Numbered from the stretch's first letter, positions 9,889 through 20,540 are shown. The stretch: DNA of 64,000 nucleotides from Aradus depressus (GCA_963662175.1 OY759224.1:26173489-26237488); one strand, 5' to 3'. The notes: generated by a model from the sequence alone, not told the origin. Numbers and translations are program-made.

Positions 9889-10335
9889 GATTTACATAGT
9901 ATGTCTGTCTGTAAATAAGCAATAACCAGGCAGTCCTCTTCAGCCAACACGCTTGAGTTGGCATTATGTTGGCCAAACGGGACGGATTATGGCGGATCAA
10001 CTGTCTTAAAGTAGGTTGTCAGCTTTACCTACTTACCAAGTGAAGTTATGGTAGATTTACATAGTATGTCTGTCTGTAAATAAGCAATAACCAGGCAGTC
10101 CTCTTCAGCCAACACGCTTGAGTTGGCATTATGTTGGGCAAACAGGACGGATTATGGCGGATCAACTGTTTTAAAGTAGGTTGTCAGCTTTACCTACTTA
10201 CCAAGTGTAGTTATGGTAGATTTACATAGTATGTCTGTCTGTAAATAAGCAATAACCAGGCAGTCCTCTTCAGCCAACACGCTTGAGTTGGCATTATGTT
10301 GGCCAAACGGGACGGATTATGGCGGATCAATTGTT
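9889..10335. repeat. 165-bp tandem array, 2.7 copies
   Basis: GATTTACATAGTATGTC starts at 9889, 10054 and 10219, exactly 165 bp apart. Units differ by only a few bases. Each contains an imperfect hairpin (GCCAACACGC..GTTGGC). The third copy stops after GGCGGATCAA. Confidence 0.97.
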
Positions 10336-10950
10336 GTAAACCATATTAACCAATTGTGGAGTACTTTTAACAAATAATATGTACTTATCTTCTCACTTTG
10401 TGAAGACTAAAAATTCAAAATTTGATGGAAATCCGCTTACTTCACGCAGGTTCTGCGTGTATAGACTTCTATATTATGTTTGTGGCTAGGCGAAGGAGAA
10501 ACCGTTATCTGTAGGCGTGGTTCATGGTTCGTGGTGTGGTGGAGTCGGTAGCTAGATTATAGCATGGCTTGCCTCAAGTCTTTCTTTTACACAAGTTGTA
10601 AGGAGAAAATTTCCCAGGGTTCATTGAACATCCGATTACGCTAATGCGAATAAAAATATATATTCGTTGGTGAATCACTAGCAGTGTGCTTCCCCAGCGC
10701 GAATTAATCAACTTTGTTTTCGCTCTTTTCTCCTTCTGCACGTTAATCTTAACCAAAATCTTTTCCTCAGCTTATTTCTAGACGGATCTGCCCAAGGACA
10801 AACCTCATGGCCCCACGCTAACAAGTTCTCTTGTTCATCTGGACCAGAATATTTCGAAGAAAGAAATGTTATATTAGAAAAAAACATGTGTGCGTGACGC
10901 GGTACTCACAAGAATTGACGTGTAAACATCTGCTTTAGTTTTAATAATAA
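10336..10950. other. Unassigned, with a REP-A trace
   Basis: A reversed REP-A piece lies at about 10667-10735 (TTGGTGAATCACTAGCAG, CTTCCCCAGCGCGAATTAAT). The rest, including mixed-composition DNA at 10440-10580, matches nothing seen here. Confidence 0.45.
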
Positions 10951-11090
10951 CATTTTCTGTCGTACACTGATTTTGTTTAAAATTTGTTTTATAATGTTAC
11001 AATAAAAAATGTAGTGTGAGGAATTAAACTTTCAAATTTATTGTTCTTCAATTTCTTGTAAACATGAAATTATAGGTTTGTGATTTTTTT
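10951..11090 (+). repeat. Dispersed repeat F, empty-site copy
   Basis: Matches 59395-59504 plus 60173-60195: TGATTTTG.TTAAAATTTG, ATAATGTTACAATAA and TTGTTCTTCAATTTCTT. Here ..AAACATGAAATTATAGG is continuous, which shows the site before the LTR insertion at 59505. Confidence 0.85.
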
Positions 11091-11528
11091 AGATTTATAC
11101 CGCTATATTATTTTCTTTTACCACAAATTTTATTTATTGTAACAAATTTAAGCTATCGAAGCATCTTAACCTAAAAGTTTTTCACCGAAAGATCAGTTTA
11201 TAGTTCAATTGTACAGACCGGTAATGGTATCCAAAATAATAGTTCCAAATAACTGGCGGTTCTGGAGGACCACTCCAAAATACTGGAGAATAGATAAAGG
11301 GGGAGATAATAAGATTGATGAAGTTTATATATAAAAGAATGTAATGAACAAAAGAGAACCTGAGGAGATGGAGTTGGCCAACTGAAAAATAATAAGAGAT
11401 AACAAAACATAAGATAAATATAACTAAAACTTAACTTGGAATATAACGTTCAACATAAAAATAAAGGTTCAAAAAAATGGTAAAATAATAATGTTCTAAT
11501 CGGTTATGATACCTTCTACGAGGAGGGG
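11091..11528. other. Unassigned AT-rich sequence
   Basis: No supported feature. A 70-residue - strand frame at 11198-11410 has no recognisable domain. Confidence 0.4.
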
Positions 11529-12001
11529 GACATTTTGTTCATTCGCTTAGGGAACAAGAATCATTGCACGAATTGGCGTAAAATGTAGGGGATGACTAGG
11601 ATTTTAGGATGGACATTTTGTTCATTCGCTTAGGGAACAAGAATCATTGCACGAATTGGCGTAAAATGTAGGGGATGACTAGGATTTTAGGATGGACATT
11701 TTGTTCATTCGCTTAGGGAACAAGAATCATTGCACGAATTGGCGTAAAATGTAAGGGGATGACTAGGATTTTAGGATGGACATTTTGTTCATTCGCTTAG
11801 GGAACAAGAATCATTGCACGAATTGGCGTAAAATGTAGGGGATGACTAGGATTTTAGGATGGACATTTTGTTCATTCGCTTAGGGAACAAGAATCATTGC
11901 ACGAATTGGCGTAAAATGTAGGGGATGACTAGGATTTTAGGATGGACATTTTGTTCATTCGCTTAAGGAACAAGAATCATTGCACGAATTGGCGTAAAAT
12001 G
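11529..12001. repeat. 83-bp tandem array, 5.7 copies
   Basis: GACATTTTGTTCATTCGC starts at 11529, 11612, 11695, 11779, 11862 and 11945 (83, 83, 84, 83, 83 bp). The single 84-bp unit has one extra G near 11755, and the last copy has AAGGAAC in place of AGGGAAC. Units are otherwise near-identical. Confidence 0.97.
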
Positions 12002-12312
12002 TTCAGTATTGGATTCTATAGAGCACTGAAAATGTTTGAGACTTCTTTCTACCTTACCCTTACCATGGACATTGCAACGCATGGCGGGTTTAGTTAGTTA
12101 TCCATAATTGTCAACAAATTGATTTATGGTTTGTACCGATTGTAAATGTAATGTATAATAATAAATTTTATAAGAAATATATGATAATAAAAACGTGGTT
12201 GGTGAATCATCATCATATAATGTGCTTCTCTAGCGCATTTATCAGCTGTCTCTCTCAGGGACTTCTGCATCATCATACATATCATGTTGATACATTCATT
12301 ATACAAACATTT
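12002..12312. other. Unassigned sequence
   Basis: A diverged REP-A-like piece on the - strand at about 12195-12270 (GTTGGTGAATCAT, GTGCTTCTCTAGCGC). Nothing else. Confidence 0.4.
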
Positions 12313-12600
12313 ATATGGTAGCTCAGTGGTATGCGTGCTTGCCTTCTGAACTCAAGATCGTGGGTTCGAAACCCGACCGCGAGGCCTTTAGTTTATTTTA
12401 TCTGGGAGGTAAAATGAACTTAAGCACGCCTCCCTCCTGATCGGATGGGACATTAAGCGAGTCTGTACGATTTCAGATACTCATTAAAAACCCTTGCCCT
12501 AGGTGAATAAAAATTTAGGGTAGGCAAAATTTAGTTTTTCCTTGACCTTGATATGACCTTGTAGTTAAGCCTGGGCATGAGTCATAAAACCTAACCTAAA
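12313..12600 (+). mobile_element. SINE-1 copy with CCTAA tail
   Basis: Starts at GGTAGCTCAGTGGTATGCG (A box), has the B box GGTTCGAAACCCG, and ends CATAAAACCTAACCTAAATA. The middle lacks the GTAGAGTCGGGCTCATG block. The first few head bases are missing. Confidence 0.92.
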
Positions 12601-13585
12601 TAAAATATTGTTACATTAATAAAATGTTGCTATTGAAATGTCATTCTTTTCAAGTGAATACACACAACGCTTACACATACTTATGAGAGTAATATTTGAC
12701 TTCCCAAGGTTTTTTTTTAATCTATAATTACTATTGAATGCTTTGTGGGTGGCCTGATGATGTGGGAAACCTTGAAAGCCGGTTAGTGGTGTTTATAAAA
12801 TTTAAAAAAAGTTATTTTTACAGCTTTTATAGAGAGAATCGTCGTTCTTATAGAGTTTTGGTTATTTTCCAATTTTATGTATTTTTCTGTTGTATGCTTA
12901 TTTATTATATTAACTTTTTTTTTTTTTATATTTCCAGGTGAGTATTTATCCCGTTTTTTCTGGACTTACATTTTGGTAATGTATTTTATTTTACCTATTG
13001 TAAATTTATAATTAAAAAATATTCTTTTGATGAAACCTGCCTAATTTTTTTTTTTTTTTTAAACAGAATTTAATTAACTTTTTGTATAGCAAAATAATTA
13101 GGATAAAACACTAAAATTAATTAATAAATCTTGAGGTTTCCCAATGCACACTCGTTAGAGGATTTAATTACTTCTCCAAAAATGTGAGGTATAGGGGAAG
13201 TTATATAACCAGTTAGAAATTTGATGTATAGGCCGCCCTCAGACAGCAGACATACTACCGAAATTATATATATTTTTTTGGGGGGGAGTTTTTTGACTGA
13301 CAAAATCCTAAAAAAAAAACATTACAAGATAAATAAAAAAAGTTGTTGAAAAATAAGAAATTCTTGGAGGGAATAATTTTCTGGAGGAACGGTATTTCCT
13401 GATGATTGACATATTCCCGCCAAAATTCCCGAGAGTGTTGCATTATTCCTTCTCAATTTATTTCCTAACCCATTCTATTTTCACAATATATTCGAAAAGG
13501 ACAAACATCTCCATGGTATAAACACATGGTTTCGTAATAATGCTTTATTTATTCGTAACATGAATAAATAGTCCTTTTTGTATTA
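12601..13585. other. AT-rich sequence with one structured motif
   Basis: A motif at 12754-12778 reads CTGATGA-T-(GTGGGAAACCTT)-GAAAG and is a relative of the - strand motif at 21394-21417. The rest is AT-rich with T-runs near 12908 and 13045. No gene seen. Confidence 0.4.
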
Positions 13586-14085
13586 CAATGAAACCTCGAT
13601 TAATGGAATCCCTCTATAATTATATATTTTAATTTATTTTATCATAGACAATTTTGCATTTTAGGGGATCCTGGTTAATTGGATTCATGGAATCCCTCTA
13701 TAATTATATACATATCTTTTCATTTATTTTATCATAGAAAACTTAGTGGATTCTGGTTAATTGGATTCATGGAATCCCTCTATAATTATATATATTTTCA
13801 TTTATTTTATCATAGAAAATTTTGTACTTCAGTGGATTCTGGTTAATTGGGTTCATGGAATCCCTCTATAATTAAATATTTCAATTTATTTTATCATTGA
13901 AAGTTTTGCACTTTAGTGGATTCTGGTTAATTGGATTCATGAAATCCGTCTATAATTAAATATATTTTCATTTATTTTCATAGAAAACTTTGCACTTTAG
14001 GGGATCCTGGTTAATTGGATTCATGGATTCCCTATATAATTATATATTTTCATTTATTTTATCATAGAACCTTTTGCACTACAGA
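13586..14085. repeat. 84-bp diverged tandem array inside a pogo-like end
   Basis: About six copies spaced 82-86 bp share CTGGTTAATTGGATTCATGG, AATCCCTCTATAATTA and TTTATTTTATCATAGAA. The left end, TACAATGAAACCTCGATTAA, resembles the terminal sequence of the pogo-like elements at 39175 and 60344. The array may therefore have grown from an element's subterminal region. Copies are visibly diverged. Confidence 0.85.
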
Positions 14086-14149
14086 ATAATTAATAAATGT
14101 GTACATTTCGAAAGAGTGAAAGTATTTTATATATAAGTTTCGACTTCCC

Positions 14150-14530
14150 AAAGTGAGATATTGATTTTCAGTCAAATCGACCAAGGAGAAGGATCTTTGA
14201 GAGGAGTGTGAAAACATGGTTGATTAGAAATATTTCGCCCTTGGAAAGTGATGTATATTGTAGGTGAATCACTGATTACGTTTTACTTCACCAGATAGTG
14301 TTAGTATAAGAGAAGTTATGAAATCGATACTGAGTTATCACCGGAAATTCCTGTCTGTCCGTGACATTTTCTAGGTATATCCAGGACTCTTTATGAACAA
14401 CATATACTGATATTCAGCCTATCATAATCGACTATAGGAAAAGGGTTGTTTAGTGGGGGCTTAACTCAGAAACACTAAAAAAAACTCCAAAAATATAGTG
14501 AATGTATTTTCACAAAATTGTATATTGGTA
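14150..14530 (+). repeat. REP-A copy, rearranged
   Basis: Contains TTGATTTTCAGTCAAATCGA, GTAGGTGAATCACTGATTACG, then a fresh head (AAGAGAAGTTATGAAATCGAT) and CTGTCTGTCCGTGACA. At least two partial copies are joined. Confidence 0.65.
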
Positions 14531-14563
14531 TTTCATTATTCAACTCAAAAATGTTAAGTTAGT

Positions 14564-14610
14564 TATTATGAGTCATGCCCGGCCTTTAACTACGAGGTCA
14601 TATGAGTCCT
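14564..14610 (-). mobile_element. SINE-1 tail scrap
   Basis: TTATGAGTCATGCCCGGCCT then TTAACTACGAGGTCATATG is the SINE-1 3' end, - strand. Confidence 0.7.
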
Positions 14611-14765
14611 CCAGAATCAAAACTCACAATATCCAAAATTAACGAAATTTAGATTGCAATGGTTATTTTTGCAATTTTTTGAGCTGAATTCAAATATGGC
14701 GTTGGTTAGAATCAAAAGTCACCATATCCTAGGTTTAATGGGCCTGGAAGTTGAGGTTTGGAGTC

Positions 14766-14811
14766 AGAACTAACATTATCCTAGTGGATCCACTAGGATA
14801 ATGTTAGTTCT
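14766..14811. repeat. 46-bp perfect palindrome
   Basis: AGAACTAACATTATCCTAGTG, centre GATC, then its exact reverse complement, with no mismatch and no loop. The left flank holds a diverged related sequence (CACCATATCCTAGGTTTAA). Confidence 0.95.
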
Positions 14812-14924
14812 AACACTATGCGTCTTTTAACCAATCAGAAAGCAGTATTTGCAAGCATAACCTGCTCAAAGAGTTTATCGTTTTATTTATTATTTTTTGA
14901 TAATAAAAAAATGGTCTACTTATG

Positions 14925-15040
14925 AACTAACTTAGTTCATAACTAGACCTGACGATGGTGTGAGGCCGAAACTGGTATTTTTATAAATATCGTTAGTGGA
15001 ATAGACAATATTTCAAAAAATTAGTTTGTTTTATTTGTTT
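14925..15040 (+). repeat. Repeat arm with CTGACGA-hairpin-GAAAC motif
   Basis: Single arm related to the foldback at 40508-41207: AACTTAGTTCATAACTAGAC, motif at 14949-14972 (CTGACGA-T-GGTGTGAGGCC-GAAAC), then TAGTGGAATAGACAATATTT. Confidence 0.75.
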
Positions 15041-15081
15041 ATACGGTTGTAAATATGTATTCAAAATAAAGAATTATTAGA

Positions 15082-15424
15082 GGTTTAGGTTTTATGACTC
15101 ATGCCCGGGCTTTAACTACGAGGTCATATCGCCTACTACCAGAGCGCTCTTTCGTCACTCTGGTGGACATGAGCCCGACTCTACTGTGGGAGTCCTAAGT
15201 TTTGCCTACCCTAAATTTTTATTCATCTAGGGCAGGGGTCTTTAACGAGTACCTGACATCGTACAGGCTCGGGACCATCGCTTAACGTCCCATCCGAAGG
15301 ACGGCGTGCTTAAGTTTATTTTACCTCCCAGATAAAATAAACTAAGGGCCTCGGTCGGGCTACGAACCCACAACCTTGAGCTCAGAAGTCAAGCACGCAT
15401 ACCACTGAGCTACCGGCGCCCTCT
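15082..15424 (-). mobile_element. SINE-1, near full length, with target duplication
   Basis: Runs from a shortened tail (GGTTTAGG) to CTACCGGCGCCCTCT. It is flanked by AGAATTATTAGA at 15070-15081 and 15425-15436, a 12-bp direct repeat that marks retroposition. The B box region reads GGGCTACGAACCC, so it is mutated relative to other copies. Confidence 0.95.
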
Positions 15425-15436
15425 AGAATTATTAGA

Positions 15437-16076
15437 TATTTGCTTACGACAAAACGGTTGTTCTTATTGAAAAATTAGTTTTTACCAAAAATGTTTCTTA
15501 TTAAATTTCCAATCGCTTGCGTTCGCTCAGATTTGAGATTGGACCATAAAAAATAAATATGGGATTTGGCCATAACAGGATATTCTAATACCAACCACTT
15601 TTTTACAAATCACTATCATTTCTCCCTCTTAAATACATTCCATACTGGCATTACTGGGTAGTCATTCTCACAACTAAGATGTACAATGAATCTTACATCA
15701 GTTATCTTCATAATATTATACTCAGTGATGCCAGTATGAGAGTGGGGAAGGGAGAAAGAGAGTGAGATGTGATTCGTATAATAAAGTCTAGTTGTGTATC
15801 TAGATATAATATGTACGAACGAGTGTGATGCTGACCAGACCAAGGCAAGCTAGACTAAAGAGAGACTCGAAACTAAAACCTGACTGCTGATCGTATCAGC
15901 TTCTAGCCATTGTCCGACTCCAGCCTACCATAAACAGACAGACAGACTAACCACAAGAGAACACAACAAATCTCCATAGTAAAGATTACACTTCCCCCTT
16001 CTACAATGCTTTTAATTTCAACACGACTAAAAAACTCGTACACTGTTTATATTTTCAAAATAAAGAGAAAAAAAAA
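15437..16076. other. Unassigned, with dispersed repeat D
   Basis: Positions about 15560-15665 (- strand) match repeat D at 47465 and 49325: AATGCCAGTATGGAATG, GTGATTTGTAAAAA, TGGTTGGTAT. The arms ATACTGGCAT (about 15651) and ATGCCAGTAT (about 15730) form an inverted repeat. Positions 15740-16010 are of mixed composition with no match. Confidence 0.5.
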
Positions 16077-16312
16077 GTTGGTGAATCACCAGCAATGTAC
16101 TTCCACAGAACGAAAAAATTCATTAAATTTTATTTTCACCTTCAAAACATTATGTAGTGCCTTCTGAATCTTCATACTAAATGTGTCGATACATTCATTA
16201 CATGGGCAGTTATTACAGTTTTTGTCTTAGGCCTCTCCTCTAATCCCCCCTCCCATTTGGCCGATTTTACTGAAAAACAATAGGTGTCAATGTTAGAGGG
16301 TTCTGGATCTAA
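16077..16312 (-). repeat. REP-A copy
   Basis: TTGGTGAATCACCAGCAATG through TCGATACATTCATTACATG, CCTCTCCTCTAATCCCCCC and CAATAGGTGTCAATG. LINE-A sequence interrupts it at about 16316 and REP-A resumes at 16679. Confidence 0.85.
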
Positions 16313-16315
16313 CTC

Positions 16316-16677
16316 CAACTGATCCGATCCAACTTCCATCCATTACTCCTGGCCCATAATAAGAATGATATCTCAAACATTTTCTATTATTTTCAGCGCT
16401 CTGAAACTTAGAGCGTTCATTGTTAACGAATAATGTATTTCAACTTACATATTATATTAATATTCAATACCTACATCCCCACTCCATATTTACTGTCTTT
16501 GTTACATTATTATTATTATTATTATTTTGTAATTACTTTTTTTATTTATTTAGTTTGTTAAAGGTTCCTTTATATGTGTCATTATTATGTTAATATTGTA
16601 AAAGTAATGGTCACTGACTCAACTGTATTGGGGTGATCCCTTTAAACAATAAAAATTATTATTATTATTATTATTAT
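16316..16677 (+). mobile_element. LINE-A 3' end, second copy
   Basis: Collinear with the - strand fragment at 2412-2840. The ORF2 remnant (LLLAHNKNDISNIFYY) carries stops, and the 3' UTR ends CAATAAAAATT then (ATT)n at about 16651-16677. It appears to have inserted into REP-A, since REP-A sequence lies on both sides. Confidence 0.85.
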
Positions 16678-16678
16678 G

Positions 16679-16945
16679 TAGGCCCTTCTGAATTCTTATT
16701 CTAAATTTTGAGTCGATACGAAGTATGAGTCTCGCGTCGTTCCTATTTTGAATTTAAATATAAAATTTCATTTCGATACATTCATTTCATCGGCAGTTAT
16801 TTTGGGTATTTTAATTGAACAACCCCTCTGACATCTTCTCTTCGGTCGATGCACCGGAAACTTATTAGTTGTTGTCTTTATGGGGTGTTTGAATTTACAT
16901 ATGAAATTTTGTATCGATAAGTTCATTACATCAGTTATTTTTTAA
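16679..16945 (-). repeat. REP-A copy
   Basis: CTTCTGAATTCTTATTCTAA, GATACATTCATTTCATCGGC, ATCTTCTCTTCGGTCGATG and TCGATAAGTTCATTACATC are REP-A blocks on the - strand. Confidence 0.8.
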
Positions 16946-16964
16946 TAAAATTAAAAAGATGATA

Positions 16965-17245
16965 TACACATTTTTATTGAAGACTTATATTGTCTAATTC
17001 CACAAACATATACATAAATGTGTACCGGTTTCAGCTTACGCCATCCACGTTTTCAAATATATTCACAGTTGTTCAATAGCGTTCAACCCCCTAGGGAGGA
17101 GGACCCCTCCTACCCTAGGTACACTTAAGTTAATATAAATATGTCTGCCTAGCTCATATCTCTCTTATTGTTGAACCTTGTGCTGACGAATTTATGTATA
17201 TGTTTGTGGAATTAGACAATATAAGTATTCAATAAAAACTTGTTT
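16965..17245. repeat. Foldback repeat, CTGACGA family
   Basis: The left arm (TTATATTGTCTAATTCCACA, ATATACATAAATGTG) and right arm (about 17195-17245, TATGTTTGTGGAATTAGACA) are inverted copies around about 140 bp. The left arm keeps ACCGGTTTCAGCTTACGCC, the right GCTGACGA followed by a break. Related to 1559-1752. Confidence 0.75.
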
Positions 17246-17394
17246 TATATATCATCATTTTAATTTTATTTATCATTATTTCCACTACATCGACACAAAT
17301 TGCAAAAAATGTATTCGGAAAGTCATTCTTGAGTTATTAGGAATTATGGACTGAAATGTGATATTAAATTTATGATAAGGAAATCACAATATTT
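17246..17394. other. Unassigned short stretch
   Basis: No feature recognised. It may be the 5' part of the LINE-B remnant. Confidence 0.3.
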
Positions 17395-17677
17395 GTGAAT
17401 TATACTAATCCATTAAAGAGTTAGCTGGATATTTAATATAAGAACGGAGTTATTAAATTTGAATTATAAAAGGCACAACAAAGAGGATCAACAAATATGT
17501 CCATTGTGTTCTACAGATGAAGTAGAATCAGTTTTTCATTTTATGTGCAGTTGTCCGGCATTGCGGAAATATAGGATTATATATTTTAGTCATGATTATT
17601 TTTCAAAAAGTGAATTGTTGCGGTATTTGAATGGTGAAAGCTGGTCTGTTGTTCTGAAGTATTGTAAGGCCATTTAA
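17395..17677 (+). pseudogene. LINE-B ORF2 C-terminal fragment (zinc motif)
   Basis: The frame ends ICPLCSTDEVESVFHFMCSC, then CPALRKYR and a stop after about 30 more residues. CxxC, an acidic EVES.FHF, then C..CP and R.. is the standard carboxy-terminal zinc motif of non-LTR ORF2 proteins. Upstream residues (RTELLNLNYKRH) suit the basic stretch that usually precedes it. The sequence differs from LINE-A, LINE-C and the jockey copies, so this is another family. No reverse transcriptase is present. The following 200 bp are AT-rich and may be its 3' UTR, ending near AATAAAGTAAAAATT at about 17860. Confidence 0.65.
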
Positions 17678-18371
17678 TTTAAGGTCATTTATACTTAAAT
17701 TTACTAATTAATCTAAAGTAGAAAATTATGAGCAGACTATTTCAATAATATTATTTTTTTAATTTAAAATGTAAAGGCAGGCATTATTTTTATTTTTATT
17801 TATTTACTTTCTTATTTTTTTAAATTATGTAACTTGAATCTTTTGTTATATATAAAAAATAAAGTAAAAATTATAGCCTTTGAACTTCCCTCAATTGAAT
17901 TGCATTTGTATTTTTGGCTAAGTAATAAAGACCGTTTATTATTATTCCTAATCCATTAATTAATTGTGAAAAATATATAATTAAATTGATGATAAACAAT
18001 AAATATTCATTGTTTAGCCAATCGGAATGTCCACATTCTCTGTGGATTTGTGTAATTTGTCCATTAAAAGAGGCGTTAATCAGAATGAACCTTTGGTCCC
18101 CTGCTATTTCCCTGTTACCACAACAGAGTAATGATTTCAAAAAAACAAATTAGTCCTTAATCCAACGGTTGGGATTTCAAAATAATCCAACCGGATTACA
18201 ATTCGGGGGAAAATTGAAAAAAAAAATCCAAAATATAAGGAACATGGAATTACGGAGTTGTGTTGTTCCAATGTTTTTGAGTCGCAGTGTAATGAACTCA
18301 ATTCACATAATCTGATTAAAATTACATTTTTTTTTTTTTTGTAAAATAAAAATGTTGTCTCAAACTTGCAT
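17678..18371. other. AT-rich sequence, probable LINE UTR then unassigned
   Basis: About 17678-17870 could be the LINE-B 3' UTR. An 89-residue - strand frame at 17871-18140 has no domain I recognise. T- and A-runs near 18215 and 18330. Confidence 0.35.
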
Positions 18372-19085
18372 AGATAATCTCCCCCAATCCGTCACTCTCC
18401 TTCCGTGGCTTCCTTCAAATCCTCACTATTCCAATTCCTCTTCACTAAACAATCCACTCCCCTTTCATTAGGTCTTCATCTCTCTCCCCCTTATTCTCTA
18501 ATTAGTCAACCTCATTATTCTAATCATTTAAATTATTTACTTATCCCATTTTTTTTTATATTATATATATATATATTTTTTTTTTTCATCAAGCTTTTAT
18601 TTATTTTTTATTTCATCTTATTCTATTATGTATTTTTATTTTCTTCTCTCTCCTCACACTTTTTAGCCCCTATTGTCTAAAATTAATTTTACTTTAAACC
18701 TTGTCTGGGCATCCTCCCCTCTCTTTCATAATCAACCATCACAGTATTATGCTCTGTCATTTTTTTAATCTATGTATTTTTGTCTTACCTATATACTGTT
18801 TTTTGTATTTTTTTTTACATATTCTCTTTTATTCATATAATAGATACTTTTATTTTTTTTTCTTCATTATTAAGCTGTCAATTTTATGTTTTTTCATATT
18901 ATTCTTTTGTATATCTGTATATTATTAATTTCTAGTTTTCTCCAATGTAGCACTATTTTATTTATTTCATTTTACGAAATACTGATACTATTTCTCATTG
19001 TTCCTTCTCTGTACTCTGAATGTAATTATTCTTAGGGGACCTCTGTCCCAGTATTATAACATTTCTTTTCATTTTCATTTTCATA
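18372..19085 (+). mobile_element. LINE-C 3' end, best copy (CR1/L2-like)
   Basis: Begins in the ORF2 end (CCAATCCGTCACTCTCC; frame FKSSLFQFLFTKQSTPL) and continues through a T-rich 3' UTR to CTTAGGGGACCTCTGTCCC and a (TTTTCA)n-like tail at about 19055-19085. It matches the - strand copy at 8838-9640 and the partial copy at 7655-7945. Frames at 18405 and 18701 run into UTR. Confidence 0.85.
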
Positions 19086-19235
19086 ATAGTTGTCTTTCTC
19101 ATGAGGTTTTGAATTTAGATATAAAATTTCATTTTGATACATTTCGTCATTAGATATAGGCGTTTTTGAGTTCAACTTTCTCTTTGATCAGTTGCTTATG
19201 AATTCTCATACTAAATTTTGATACAAGCAAGCTCT
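19086..19235 (-). repeat. REP-A fragment
   Basis: GAGGTTTTGAATTTAGATAT, AAATTTCATTTTGATACATT and AATTCTCATACTAAATTTTG match REP-A in reverse. Confidence 0.7.
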
Positions 19236-19255
19236 AAACATCAGATTCCTAAAAT

Positions 19256-19310
19256 GGCGATATGACCTCGCAGTTAAAGCCCGGGCATGAGTCATAACTA
19301 ACTAACCATA
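19256..19310 (+). mobile_element. SINE-1 tail scrap
   Basis: GGCGATATGACCTCGCAG then TTAAAGCCCGGGCATGAG, the SINE-1 3' end without its CCTAA tail. Confidence 0.75.
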
Positions 19311-19335
19311 ATCTACACTACAATGAGTAACTCTT

Positions 19336-19430
19336 AGATAGATAAACTTTTATTATAGTAAAGAATACAAGCTTTATGGCAATGAGTTGGGGTTTTATAA
19401 AATACATATTCTTATGGTTATACATATTCT
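19336..19430 (-). mobile_element. LINE 3' end with (TATC)n tail, second copy
   Basis: - strand counterpart of 3075-3175: the tail GATAGATAAACTTTTATT, then CTTTATGGCAATGAG and AAAATACATATTCTTATGG. Confidence 0.5.
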
Positions 19431-19474
19431 TGAAATCAGTAAATATGAAATGTATCATTAAAAAAATAATGTAA

Positions 19475-19870
19475 AAAAATCATCAATGTACTTCTCGAGA
19501 ATTAATTAACTTTTCGCCTTCACCTCCAAAGCCAGTGCATTTGCGCTAATATTCAACAGTTGTCAATAGACGCTCCTATAGTAGTGCCGGTATATCTTGG
19601 CCCTTCGGTGGGGTGTGGCCAGTTCGCTTGAATGGGGGAAACGGGAGGGGATAGAACTGCCCCCCCCCCCCCCCCCCCCGAATGGCCAAGATATACCGGC
19701 GCTACTATAAATCCTCATTCTAAATTTTGTGTCGATAAATTCACTACATTGGCAGTTATTATGGTCTTGGAATTGAGACCCCTTCCCTTAGCTGATATCT
19801 CCGAAATTTAACAGGTTATGTCCTCATTGGGTTTCGACTTTAATTATGAGTTTGTGGAGGTTATGTCATT
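19475..19870 (-). repeat. REP-A copy interrupted by a MITE
   Basis: TCGAGAATTAATTAACTTTT, CCTCCAAAGCCAGTGCA, then (after 19579-19707) AATCCTCATTCTAAATTTTG, TTCACTACATTGGCAG and CTGACATATCTCC-like blocks. The REP-A consensus GGGGCTCCTAAATCCTCAT is split at its TA by the MITE. Confidence 0.85.
19579..19707. mobile_element. 129-bp MITE with 24-bp TIRs, TA target
   Basis: Ends TAGTAGTGCCGGTATATCTT and AAGATATACCGGCGCTACTA are inverted with one mismatch. It sits between TA dinucleotides inside a REP-A copy, so the unoccupied site is predictable. It contains a 20-C run (19660-19679). TA targeting suits the Tc1/mariner superfamily. No coding capacity. Confidence 0.85.
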
Positions 19871-20424
19871 CTGACAAGTAATTATTGAAATCATTTTTTA
19901 CATTAAACTATCATCAGTTTTGAGGTAATAAGATAATGTTTATCTAAAAGAGATTTGTCACAAAAAAATTAAATAAAAATAAATAATTGGATTAATTTTA
20001 AAATTGATAACACATAACAAAGATAATAAACAATTTGTGCAACGAATCAACTAAAATGTTCTATATACAATAGCACAATTTATTCCAGCCTTATCACATT
20101 ATTGTGTAAACAGCTGGTACTACAATTTATAGTATACGACATTCTTATCTTATCAGTTTTATTTGAAGATTTTACGTTATTTGATGACCAAACTTTTTAT
20201 AGAAAAAACATTACATTTACGTTCAAAATAAACAAATTCCATGATTATCTATCACATATTATTTTAAGAAATACGTAGCAAAAATATGTATATGTAGGAA
20301 AATCGGATTTTGAAGCGGTTTTCCCAGGGTTCAAGAGATGTTTGAAGGCAGGAAAAGAGGCGACAGTCAGAAAAGTCGTGTATTCATAGAATCCATGTCC
20401 AGGCAATCCACATTTTTGTTGGAT
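19871..20424. other. Unassigned AT-rich sequence
   Basis: No repeats shared elsewhere and no coding frame recognised. Confidence 0.4.
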
Positions 20425-20540
20425 ACTTCTCCAGCTATACGAAGTATAGAGGAAGGTATGTAATCGGTCAGAAATTCAATGTGGAGTTTTCAACGTCCTG
20501 ATACCAAAAATGAAAAACAAAAAATTAAACTGTAGTCAAG
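20425..20540 (+). repeat. REP-A head
   Basis: CTTCTCCAGCTATACGAAGT, ATGTAATCGGTCAGAAATTC and GTGGAGTTTTCAACG are the first 100 bp of REP-A. Confidence 0.85.

Noticed and set aside
9452..10000. 182-residue - strand frame
   Set aside because: It is out of phase with the recognisable LINE-C C-terminus and runs into the 165-bp array. The composition is low complexity.
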